The notes under the pieces: model-generated
Databases searched by the model: none
What the model saw: the letters and a program-made list of their open reading frames with translations, nothing else
What the model was told of the DNA's origin: nothing
Position numbers and translations under genes: made by a program
Part shown: positions 44,654 to 52,160 of the stretch, one piece after another
How the letters are laid out: every line of letters begins with the position of its first letter
Position numbering within the stretch: position 1 is the first letter of the stretch
Assembly: GCA_964631375.1 (NCBI GenBank)
Contig: CAZVYQ010000005.1
Coordinates: 1-64,000, forward strand
Direction: 5' to 3'
DNA: 64,000 bases
Source of the DNA: JAAYYM01 sp964631375
Lineage (GTDB): Bacteria; Bacillota; Clostridia; Lachnospirales; Lachnospiraceae

Positions 44654-45586
44654 TCATTCCTCCACGTTGCTGTGTTTCAGTATTTTTGTCAGTGTCATAT
44701 TAATCAACATGATAAAGACAAACAGCACCAGCCCGATTGTAAATAACACCTCTCTGTGCAGGTCTGAGGCATAGCCCATCTCACTGACAATTGCAGTTGT
44801 CAGGAATCTGACAGAGTTAAACGGTAACGGAAGATTGACAGAGCTTCCTGATACCAAACTGATCGCCATTGCTTCGCCGATCGCGCGACCAACTCCAAGT
44901 ACAATTGCAGTTACGATTCCGGACTTTGCTGCCGGTAGAATCACCTTGAAGATCGTCTGCATTTTAGATGCTCCTACTGCAAGTGAAGCACTTTTCAGAT
45001 GTTCCGGTACAGCCCTGATCGCTGACTCGCTGACGTTGATCACTGTCGGTAGTATCATGACTGCCAACACCAAAACAGCTGAGATCAGATTGGCTCCTCC
45101 TGTGAACTGATGTATCTCTGAGTCTGCAAATATCTTTCTTTCCATCTGATACATAAGTGGATTTAGGATCAGAATTCCAAGTAATCCATAGATGACTGAG
45201 GGAATACCTGCTAACAGTTCCACTGCGGGCTTTACAATTGCCGCTATCTTTGTCGGTGCTGTTTCTGCCAGAAAAATCGCTGTAAATACTCCGATCGGAA
45301 CCCCAATCAGAATCGCTGCAAATGTTCCGACAATCGAGGTCAATATAACATACAGGATACCAAACGATGGATTCTCAGCTGCCGGTTTCCACACTGTACC
45401 AAACAAGATCTCTCCGATTCCGACCTTTGCAAGTGCCGGTGTTCCGCTTATGATCATATATGCTGTGATCGAAATAACCGCAAGAACCGCTGTGAATGCG
45501 CACACCGTAAATATCACCTGTGCTACCGTCTCCACCACTGTTTTATTCTTATAACTGCTAATAATTGAAGTATTCATCTGTTTCAT
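44654..45586 (-). CDS. pstC: Phosphate ABC transporter permease PstC
   Basis: This is the partner permease. The 310-residue protein has six membrane helices and the coupling loop ESAIRAVPEHLKSASLAVGASKMQTIFKVILPAA. The ATG at 45584-45586 (MKQMNTSII) has AGAGG 6 nt upstream. It is separated from pstS by a 436 bp spacer carrying two large inverted repeats, whereas pstC-A-B-phoU are tightly packed. Confidence 0.95.
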   Translation of the reverse strand: MKQMNTSIISSYKNKTVVETVAQVIFTVCAFTAVLAVISITAYMIISGTPALAKVGIGEILFGTVWKPAAENPSFGILYVILTSIVGTFAAILIGVPIGVFTAIFLAETAPTKIAAIVKPAVELLAGIPSVIYGLLGILILNPLMYQMERKIFADSEIHQFTGGANLISAVLVLAVMILPTVINVSESAIRAVPEHLKSASLAVGASKMQTIFKVILPAAKSGIVTAIVLGVGRAIGEAMAISLVSGSSVNLPLPFNSVRFLTTAIVSEMGYASDLHREVLFTIGLVLFVFIMLINMTLTKILKHSNVEE

Positions 45587-45636
45587 CTTGAACCTCTGCG
45601 TGTATATCATTCTTAATACATAAATTTAGTTTATTG

Positions 45637-45875
45637 AGGTAGAGAGAGCCTTTGTATCTATACAAATTTGTTCCAGGACTTCGGATGTAAGTCTTTCTAA
45701 GTGTTCGCATTTTATACCTGATACCGAACGCTACCGCATGAGATTCGCCCTCCATGGCTCAGCTCATGCTTTTCTCGACATCGTGTCGAGAAATAGCTGT
45801 AAGCTTAACGACCACTAAGAAAGTCTAACATCCTGCGTAGTCACAATTTTGTATAGATACAAAGTCTCCCTCTAC
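45637..45875. repeat. Large imperfect inverted repeat (MITE-like or structured RNA)
   Basis: The outer arms pair GTAGAGAGAG-type ends and TTTGTATCTATACAAA (45651-45666) with TTTGTATAGATACAAA (45848-45863). The inner arms pair GGATGTAAGTCTTTCTAAGTG (from 45683) with the complement of CACTAAGAAAGTCTAACATC, 18 of 21 positions matching. At the centre is a perfect hairpin, TTTCTCGACA-TCG-TGTCGAGAAA (45771-45793), and a second loop with CATGAG/CTCATG arms. Flanking target-site duplications were not identified. Confidence 0.8.
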
Positions 45876-45927
45876 AAATCTACCTACCAATTATCTTTAT
45901 ATTATATATTTCTGTCTTAGACCAACA

Positions 45928-46006
45928 GCCCTGCATGTAATATGGTATGCGAAGCAGGGCGGTGTTGGGGTGGTGGGCGCTGAGCATACTATATTACATG
46001 CAGGGC
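45928..46006. repeat. 79 bp palindrome directly after pstS
   Basis: Arms of 23 nt (45928-45950 and 45984-46006; GCCCTGCATGTAATATGG type) match at 22 of 23 positions around a 33 nt G/C-rich loop. It begins 16 nt after the pstS stop. No T run follows, so it is not a standard terminator; it may protect the 3' end of pstS mRNA or be a dispersed palindromic element. Confidence 0.85.
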
Positions 46007-46022
46007 GTCCGTTCTAACCTAT

Positions 46023-46970
46023 TTAATCTACAGTGATCAGTCCTACTGACTCAACCAATGCCTTACCTTCATCTGATGCAAGATACTCAAACAGTGCCTG
46101 TACAACTTCGTTCTGCTCTGCAATCTCACCCTTGGTTGCCATTACGAATGGTCTGGAAAGGAAGTAGTTACCTGCCTTGATGTTGTCTGCGGTTGCTTCA
46201 ACACCTTCTAATGCTACTGCGATAACTGTATCGTCTACTACATCCAGTGATACATAGCCAACTGCACCCGGTGTAGAAGCTACCTTAGCCATAACTGCTC
46301 CGGTACTGTCCAGTTCATTTGCATATGTGCACTTGTCCTCGATCTCAAGTAGTTCCTCAAATGCTCCTCTTGTACCGGAACCTGATTCACGTCCTACTAC
46401 TACAATCGGCATATCCTCGCCACCAAGATCCTTCCAGTTTGTAACCTGGCCTGTATAGATTGCAATTAGATCATCTTTTTTCAGATCAACTACCTTATTA
46501 GCAGGATCTACTACAACAGCGATACCATCGATTGCTACTGTATTCTCAACTGCTCCGCCTTCTTTTTCACTGTCCTTAAGTGCTCTGGATGAATTACCAA
46601 TATCTGCACTACCTGCAAGTAAAGCTTCAATTCCTGCACTGGAACCTACAAACTCTGCTGATACTGTGACACCTGGATTCTTCTGCATAAATGCCTCTGC
46701 AAGTGCATTTGAAAACTTCTCCATGGAGGTCGAACCTACCAATGTAACACTTCCTGAAAGATCTGATGCTGCTTCCTCTGCTGCTGGAACCTCTGTCTCT
46801 GCAACTTCTGCTTCTGCGGGCTGTGCCGGTTCCGGTGTCTGCTCTACTGCTGCTTCTGCTGCGGGTGCAGGTGCTGCCTCGCTTGTGCTCTGTGCGCATC
46901 CTGCTAACATTGAGACTGTCATTGCAGCTGCTGCAACCAACGTTACTATTTTACTTACTTTGTTTTTCAT
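46023..46970 (-). CDS. pstS: Phosphate ABC transporter substrate-binding lipoprotein
   Basis: PstS captures phosphate outside the membrane for PstCAB. The 315-residue protein has a lipoprotein signal (VSMLAGC, lipidated Cys at about 25), an Ala/Pro/Glu-rich linker of about 45 residues, then a periplasmic-binding-protein fold. Phosphate-binding loops are VGSTSMEKFSNALAEAF, GSSAGIEALL and GRESGSGTRGAFEEL. A large spacer separates it from pstC, which would allow it to be made in excess over the permeases. Confidence 0.96.
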   Translation of the reverse strand: MKNKVSKIVTLVAAAAMTVSMLAGCAQSTSEAAPAPAAEAAVEQTPEPAQPAEAEVAETEVPAAEEAASDLSGSVTLVGSTSMEKFSNALAEAFMQKNPGVTVSAEFVGSSAGIEALLAGSADIGNSSRALKDSEKEGGAVENTVAIDGIAVVVDPANKVVDLKKDDLIAIYTGQVTNWKDLGGEDMPIVVVGRESGSGTRGAFEELLEIEDKCTYANELDSTGAVMAKVASTPGAVGYVSLDVVDDTVIAVALEGVEATADNIKAGNYFLSRPFVMATKGEIAEQNEVVQALFEYLASDEGKALVESVGLITVD

Positions 46971-47108
46971 TTCTTCATTCTCCTCTTTTTCTTGTTCTGT
47001 ATCCGTTGATCGGATACTTTTGATTTCGGTGAATTTCTGTCACCATTGTTTTCTTGTTCTTTACAATGAGAGAATATCATGAAGTAAAACCCGCAAATAC
47101 CAAACCTT

Positions 47109-47136
47109 TGTATTGCTTTTGTAAAATCCGTGTAAA
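47109..47136 (-). promoter_or_regulatory. Pho box array upstream of pstS
   Basis: The minus strand carries three hexamers, TTTACA (47131-47136), TTTACA (47120-47125) and AATACA (47109-47114), each exactly 11 bp apart. This is the TTNACA repeat with 5 bp spacing bound by Gram-positive PhoP. The array lies about 140 bp before the pstS ATG. Confidence 0.75.
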
Positions 47137-47142
47137 GGCATA

Positions 47143-47177
47143 AAAAACAGGACTGCATCTAAAACAGTCCTGTTTTT
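47143..47177 (-). terminator. Terminator after the Na/Pi cotransporter gene
   Basis: AAAAACAGGACTG and CAGTCCTGTTTTT form a 13 bp perfect stem with T runs on both strands. It follows the Na/Pi stop by 24 bp and precedes the Pho box array of pstS. Confidence 0.92.
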
Positions 47178-47200
47178 CATAAACTTTACATGATATAATA

Positions 47201-48862
47201 CTATACTCTTACAACATCCTTGCGTGCACTCTCCGGATCCGCATCCAATATCGAGAAAGCAATATTCGTTGCATGATCGGCAACACGCTCCAGTCCGGAT
47301 ACCACATCCGAAAATATCATGCCTGCTTCAGGAGTACATTCATTTTTCGTAAGTCTGTCCACATGTGCCTGCTGCAATTCTCGTTCTTTCTCATCAATTG
47401 CCTCTTCCAGTTGTAAGATATCATGCAGATGTTCTTCACTGTTCTCAGAAAACATCTCAATGGAGAATCTGACAATGGTATTGACCATATCCAGCATATC
47501 TCCCATTTCCCGCTGTGCTTCCTTACTGAATCCAAGGTCACTATCCTTACGCTGCCTTGCTGAATCTGCCACATTCTCCGCATGATCACCGATTCGTTCA
47601 ATGTCATTTACCACATGAAACAGTCCGCCGATGTTCTTTGCATCCTCTACCGGCAGGTTCGTCTGACTGATCTTAACCAGATAATTTGTAATCTCATGAT
47701 TTAGGAAATTAATATTTTCCTCTACCTTATAAACCTCATCAATATCTTCCTCGTCCAGAGTTACAAGTGCATTCATGGCACGATTCAGATTCTCACTAGC
47801 TAATGATGCCATACGTTCCAACTCTTTGGTTGCATCAATCACTGCTGTTGCAGGGGAAAATACAGCTTTTTGTCCGATGTACTTTAACTGTAGACTTGCA
47901 CGATAGCCTACCTTGGTATCCTCACCCGGTATGATCAGATAGGTTAGCTTCACCAATAGTCCGCCAAACGGGAACAGGATAATCACCTGAAATACCTTGA
48001 ACAAGGTATGTGCATTCGCCACAAATCGTCCAGGATTGTCTCCTGATAACATGTGAATGATTCCAACCACCTGATCCAATGCTAACTGTAATATTGTAAA
48101 CATAATGATTGTTCCAAATACATTAAACAGGAAATGAATGAGTGCCGCTCTCTTGGCATCCTTTCTTCCTGCCAGTGATGCTAGTAATGCAGTCACACAG
48201 GAACCGATGTTACAACCCATGATAATAAAGCAACACATTGGCAATTGTAACAATCCTTGATTAGCCATCAGGAGAACGATACTAACTGTGACTGATGAAC
48301 TCTGAATGATTGCTGTCAGGATAAAACCAACCAGAACCGCAAGAAACGGATTGTTCAAAGAACTTAGAAGTGCTGTAACGGTCGGCATCTCCTTGATGCC
48401 TTCCATCGCCTGAGCCATAATTGATAATCCCATAAAAAGAACGCCAAAGCCGAGCAGAACCTCACCAAACTTCTGCACGTTCAGGCGTTTCGTAAACATC
48501 ATCATCAATACACCGGCAAGTACAAATACAGGTGCTGCCTCTGATAAATTAATTGAAACCAGTTGTGAAGTCACCGTGGTACCGATATTGGCACCCATGA
48601 TCACTCCGACTGCCTGCGATAAACTCATGATACCCGAGTTTACAAAGCTGACTACCATAACCGTACATGCCGATGACGACTGTACAATTGCGGTAAATAC
48701 AATACCCACAAGCATTCCTGTAAAACGATTCTTCGTAAAAAATTCCAAAATATTTCTCAATTTTGCTCCGGCAGCTTTCTCGATGCCTTCGCTCATCATC
48801 TTCATTCCAAACAGAAACAGTCCCAATCCGCCTGCCAATGATAATACGATTCCCATAACCAT
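47201..48862 (-). CDS. Na/Pi cotransporter family protein with PhoU domain
   Basis: This full-length 553-residue member is related to NptA-type sodium-phosphate symporters. It has two transport repeats, each with a QSSS motif (VFTAIVQSSSACTVMVV; FILTAIIQSSSVTVSIV) and NIGTT/NIGSC loops, followed by a PhoU-like C-terminal domain (IERIGDHAENVADSA; LERVADHATNIAFSI). It would give low-affinity phosphate uptake or phosphate export. It has its own promoter with PhoP-like repeats upstream and a terminator. The second copy in the window (36870-38177) is truncated at the assembly gap. Confidence 0.93.
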   Translation of the reverse strand: MVMGIVLSLAGGLGLFLFGMKMMSEGIEKAAGAKLRNILEFFTKNRFTGMLVGIVFTAIVQSSSACTVMVVSFVNSGIMSLSQAVGVIMGANIGTTVTSQLVSINLSEAAPVFVLAGVLMMMFTKRLNVQKFGEVLLGFGVLFMGLSIMAQAMEGIKEMPTVTALLSSLNNPFLAVLVGFILTAIIQSSSVTVSIVLLMANQGLLQLPMCCFIIMGCNIGSCVTALLASLAGRKDAKRAALIHFLFNVFGTIIMFTILQLALDQVVGIIHMLSGDNPGRFVANAHTLFKVFQVIILFPFGGLLVKLTYLIIPGEDTKVGYRASLQLKYIGQKAVFSPATAVIDATKELERMASLASENLNRAMNALVTLDEEDIDEVYKVEENINFLNHEITNYLVKISQTNLPVEDAKNIGGLFHVVNDIERIGDHAENVADSARQRKDSDLGFSKEAQREMGDMLDMVNTIVRFSIEMFSENSEEHLHDILQLEEAIDEKERELQQAHVDRLTKNECTPEAGMIFSDVVSGLERVADHATNIAFSILDADPESARKDVVRV

Positions 48863-48906
48863 ATTGATTTAATCTCCTTATTGGCTTTCCTTCATATCCA
48901 AAGTCC

Positions 48907-48935
48907 ATTTTAACGTATGAATCGACAAGTTACAA
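48907..48935 (-). promoter_or_regulatory. Promoter of the Na/Pi cotransporter gene
   Basis: The minus strand has TTGTAA (48930-48935), 17 bp, and TAAAAT (48907-48912), 45 bp before the ATG. Confidence 0.65.
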
Positions 48936-48941
48936 GGGATT

Positions 48942-48970
48942 TTTACATTATATTTTACATTAATTTTACG
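48942..48970. promoter_or_regulatory. PhoP/WalR-type direct repeats before the Na/Pi promoter
   Basis: On the plus strand TTTACA (48942), TTTACA (48954) and TTTACG (48965) repeat at 12 and 11 bp, ending 6 bp upstream of the -35. In the direction of transcription they read TGTAAA, opposite in orientation to the pstS array. The last unit falls in the ribF coding end. Confidence 0.5.
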
Positions 48971-49908
48971 TTTTCTTTACTTTTTAATTGCTTTGCATGC
49001 CATTTACGTCCATTTTCAATATCTCTTAGCATTTGCTGTTTCAATTCCTCGACTGAAGCAAATCGTTGTTCCGGACGGGCAAATTGTAACAGAGAAACCC
49101 TGATTTCATTTCCATACACATTCTGATCAAAATCATAGATATAGGTCTCTACGCCACGTATATCATCTCCGCTTACAGTTGGTTTGCAGCCGACATTTGT
49201 GATTCCGTCGTACCATTGATCCTGACAATAGACTCTGGAATAGTATACCCCGTTTTGCGGTAATAATTTATTCATCTCCGGCAATTGATTGACAGTAGGC
49301 ATTCCGAGAGTCCTGCCGAGTTTTCTGCCATGTATGACTTCACCGTAGATCGTATAGGGTTGATACAACATTTGATTAACTTCGGTGATCGAACCATGTT
49401 CCAATTCAGTTCTGATCCTGGATGAACTGATCTCCTGTCCCAGATAACATTCCTTTTCAATAATAATTGTCTGATACCCATAAATAGAACCATACTGCTG
49501 CAGCAGTCTGTAGGTTCCGGCTCCTCTGTGTCCAAATCGGCAATCCGTTCCTACTACAACCACCTTTGCATGCAACATTCCGACTAAAATGTCTTCTATA
49601 AAACTTTCAGCCGAAATCGCCGCCGTTTTCTCATAGAAGGGAAATTCAATCAGTGCATCCACTCCCATCTGTTCAAACATTGCTCTTTTTTCGGTATTGG
49701 TGGTCAGTACCCTTTGATTTTCTTTCAAAAAAATAGAAGTCGGAGGCGTGTCAAACGTAAAGACCGCACTCAGCAACCCCTGTTTCTTTTGGCTCATAAC
49801 TTCATGCAGGATCATTGCGTGACCTTTATGTATCCCATCAAATTTACCGATAGTGACCACTGTATCCGCTTCAATCTGAAACTCTGTCGTATTTTCTATA
49901 TGAATCAT
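48955..49908 (-). CDS. ribF: Bifunctional riboflavin kinase / FAD synthetase
   Basis: RibF converts riboflavin to FMN and then FAD. The 317-residue protein has an N-terminal FMN adenylyltransferase domain (IGKFDGIHKGHAMIL; CRFGHRGAGTYRLLQ; ISSSRIRTELEHG) and a C-terminal riboflavin kinase domain (GRTLGMPTVN; GITNVGCKPTVSGDDIRGVETYIYDFDQNVYG). It follows truB by 4 bp, as in the standard Firmicute infB operon. No FMN riboswitch is seen. Confidence 0.96.
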   Translation of the reverse strand: MIHIENTTEFQIEADTVVTIGKFDGIHKGHAMILHEVMSQKKQGLLSAVFTFDTPPTSIFLKENQRVLTTNTEKRAMFEQMGVDALIEFPFYEKTAAISAESFIEDILVGMLHAKVVVVGTDCRFGHRGAGTYRLLQQYGSIYGYQTIIIEKECYLGQEISSSRIRTELEHGSITEVNQMLYQPYTIYGEVIHGRKLGRTLGMPTVNQLPEMNKLLPQNGVYYSRVYCQDQWYDGITNVGCKPTVSGDDIRGVETYIYDFDQNVYGNEIRVSLLQFARPEQRFASVEELKQQMLRDIENGRKWHAKQLKSKENVKLM

Positions 49909-49912
49909 ATGA

Positions 49913-50803
49913 CTAACTCCCTAAAAACATCTTAACCGGACGAAAATCATCCTGTTGTTTCACATAAATTCCTTTGAAATGATTCTCAGAATCATACATT
50001 CTGACCTGTGTTCCGGGCACATAGGTATCCGATAACTGCAGACGGTTACCATTGAGCAGCTGTCTGTCTAGTGCTGCAGGAATCACCACCTTGGGAATAC
50101 TCCCAAAGATATCCTCAAGGTGGAGCAGATGATGTACCAAGGAACCGTCAACAACCATTGCCTCTACTTCGGATAGTGTCAATGCATCCTCTATTTGAAA
50201 TCTCTCTACTCTTGTTCTGGTTAATTCCTTCATCGTGCCGCCGACACCGAGCTTTTGTCCGATATCGTGACATAATGTTCTAATATAAGTTCCCTTGGAA
50301 CAGGTAACCTCCAGTATGACCTGTGGCAATTGTATATTCAGGATTTTGATTTCCATGATATCTATCGGTCTTGCCTTGCGTTCTACCTCTATTCCGGCTC
50401 TTGCAAGTTCATATAACTTTTTACCGTTGACTTTGAGTGCTGAATACATCGGTGGAATCTGCTCATGCCTACCCACAAATGACATGACAGACTCTATCAC
50501 AGAATCTTCGGTCAGGCTTTCCATATCTTGAACATCTGCCCTTGTCAATATCGTCCCTGACAGATCCTGTGTATCTGTTGTGATCCCTAATAATAATACT
50601 GCCCGATATGTTTTATCATGATCCGTCAACATATCACATATTTTTGTTGCCTGACCAAGACACACCGGCAGAACACCTGTTGCGTCCGGATCTAATGTTC
50701 CCGTATGCCCGATCTTCTTCTGTCTCAGGATACCTCGCAGCTTTGCAACGACATCATGCGAAGTATAACCCTTTTCCTTATAAATATTCAATACTCCGTC
50801 CAT
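49913..50803 (-). CDS. truB: tRNA pseudouridine(55) synthase
   Basis: TruB makes pseudouridine-55 in the T loop of tRNAs. The 296-residue product has the catalytic Asp in GHTGTLDPDATGVLPVCLG, plus YRAVLLLGITTDTQD and CSKGTYIRTLCHDIGQKLG, and a PUA-like C-terminus. The ATG at 50801-50803 (MDGVLNIYKEKGYTS) is the family start, with GGAG 10 nt upstream; the open frame extends upstream without homology. Confidence 0.96.
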   Translation of the reverse strand: MDGVLNIYKEKGYTSHDVVAKLRGILRQKKIGHTGTLDPDATGVLPVCLGQATKICDMLTDHDKTYRAVLLLGITTDTQDLSGTILTRADVQDMESLTEDSVIESVMSFVGRHEQIPPMYSALKVNGKKLYELARAGIEVERKARPIDIMEIKILNIQLPQVILEVTCSKGTYIRTLCHDIGQKLGVGGTMKELTRTRVERFQIEDALTLSEVEAMVVDGSLVHHLLHLEDIFGSIPKVVIPAALDRQLLNGNRLQLSDTYVPGTQVRMYDSENHFKGIYVKQQDDFRPVKMFLGS

Positions 50804-50834
50804 AATCTCTATACTCCGCTTTAAATTGGTCCTG

Positions 50835-51794
50835 TTACTCAGCTTCCTTAATCTGCTTTTCAATCATTGCAGACAGGTTATTGATCACATCATGAAATGT
50901 ACCGTTCATCGTACAGCCTGCTGCTCTGACATGACCTCCACCACCAAAAATCGTTGCGATTCCGGCTACATCCACGATGCGATTGGAACGCATGCTGACC
51001 TTATATTCCTGAAATCCTGTTTCATACAGGAAAATTGCACATTCTACACCTCTCGTGATTCTCAGTTGATTGACCACGCCCTCCAGAGATCTGGGCTTAG
51101 CATCGTAAAAATCCATTGTCTTTCGATCCACCATGCTGACGATGCATTTCCCATCCATAATCAGAAAACTCTCCAGCAATGCTCTGCCTAAAATCTGGTT
51201 TGCAATATAGGATTTCTGATAGAAAGTCCTGTCTATGATACCGCTTCTGTCAAAATCAAAGCCTGCCAATACGCTGACTGCCTGAAATGTCTTTGAAGAT
51301 GTACTTTCATATTGAAATACTCCTGTATCATGTACGATCCCGACAAAGATCGACTCTGCAATATGCGTGTCCAGATCTTCTCTGTCAATCAGATCAAAGA
51401 TCAACTCACAGGTCGAACTGGCTGTCGGTACAATATAATTGACCTTTGCAAATCCTGTATTGCTGATATGATGATCGATGCAGATCGTCTTCTTTGCACT
51501 TTCATAATACTTTGCGGCATCTCCGAGTCTATCCTCGTCTCCGCAATCCAATGCGATAAAGACATCATATACGGTTTCTTTATCATACTGACTATTGATG
51601 TATTCGTATCCCTTCAGAAAAGAAAACACCTCTGACGGTTGTTCCAAAAACAGATCCACCTGTGCTTTTGGCATGATCTTTCTGACATACTGATACATTG
51701 CTGTATTGGAACCGACACAATCTCCGTCCGGACGAATATGCCCAGAGATGGCGATTGTCTTGGCTCCTGATAACTCTTGTTTCAAATTGATCAT
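50835..51794 (-). CDS. nrnA: DHH family nanoRNase / pAp phosphatase
   Basis: NrnA degrades oligoribonucleotides and dephosphorylates pAp. The 319-residue protein has the DHH motif series GHIRPDGDCVGS, ALDCGDEDRLG, CIDHHISN and VGIVHDTGVFQYE, and the DHHA1 glycine motif IFGGGGHVRAAGCTM. The ATG at 51792-51794 has AAAGGTGA 8 nt upstream; an in-frame GTG is 12 nt earlier. It follows rbfA by 1 nt, the common clostridial position in this operon. Confidence 0.94.
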   Translation of the reverse strand: MINLKQELSGAKTIAISGHIRPDGDCVGSNTAMYQYVRKIMPKAQVDLFLEQPSEVFSFLKGYEYINSQYDKETVYDVFIALDCGDEDRLGDAAKYYESAKKTICIDHHISNTGFAKVNYIVPTASSTCELIFDLIDREDLDTHIAESIFVGIVHDTGVFQYESTSSKTFQAVSVLAGFDFDRSGIIDRTFYQKSYIANQILGRALLESFLIMDGKCIVSMVDRKTMDFYDAKPRSLEGVVNQLRITRGVECAIFLYETGFQEYKVSMRSNRIVDVAGIATIFGGGGHVRAAGCTMNGTFHDVINNLSAMIEKQIKEAE

Positions 51795-51795
51795 A

Positions 51796-52155
51796 TTACT
51801 GCTCACCTTTATTCACTTCATCTATTAACTTTGACATATTCATACCATACTCTAGAGAATTATCCAATATGAAACTGATCTCCGGTGTATTTCGCAGATT
51901 GAGCGTCTGTGCCAGTTTTCTTCTGATAAAGCCCATGGCATTGTCCAGTCCTTCGATTGTTGCCTGTCTCTCGACTGCATCTCCAAGTGTACTGATCCAT
52001 ACCTTGCAGGTTTTCAGATCAGTCGCCACCTCAACTGCAGTGACAGAAGTTACAGGACCCACTCTCGGATCCTTGATCTCACTGCGAATAATGTCTGCTA
52101 ACACCTTTTGCACCTCACCATTGAGTCTGGTGTTTTTAATGCTGTTTTTTCTCAT
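51796..52155 (-). CDS. rbfA: 30S ribosome-binding factor A
   Basis: RbfA is a KH-fold 30S maturation factor. The 119-residue protein shows VQKVLADIIRSEIKDPRVGPVTSVTAVEVATDLKTCKVW across its core (pieces LADIIRSEIKDPR, VTAVEVATDL) and RRKLAQTLNLRNTPEISFILD. It lies 5 bp after the infB stop. Confidence 0.95.
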   Translation of the reverse strand: MRKNSIKNTRLNGEVQKVLADIIRSEIKDPRVGPVTSVTAVEVATDLKTCKVWISTLGDAVERQATIEGLDNAMGFIRRKLAQTLNLRNTPEISFILDNSLEYGMNMSKLIDEVNKGEQ

Positions 52156-52160
52156 TCTAT

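Larger units (their letters stand above)
45587..46022 (-). other. 436 bp pstS-pstC spacer
   Basis: This is the largest gene-free stretch in the window. Reading from pstS, it holds a 79 bp palindrome (45928-46006), an AT-rich stretch, the 239 bp inverted repeat (45637-45875) and a short lead-in to pstC. No convincing protein gene is seen; a 65-codon open frame (45558-45755) lies largely within the inverted repeat and overlaps pstC. Confidence 0.85.

Noticed and set aside
45558..45755. 65-codon open frame in the pstS-pstC spacer
   Set aside because: It lies mostly inside the inverted repeat, overlaps the pstC start and has no convincing ribosome-binding site. It could be a remnant of an element, but coding is not supported.
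45637..46006. The spacer palindromes as ordinary rho-independent terminators
   Set aside because: Neither stem is followed by a T run on the transcribed strand, and pstCAB downstream show no separate strong promoter.
49909..50863. FMN riboswitch linked to ribF
   Set aside because: ribF follows truB by 4 bp, leaving no room for a leader; none of the conserved RFN features was seen.
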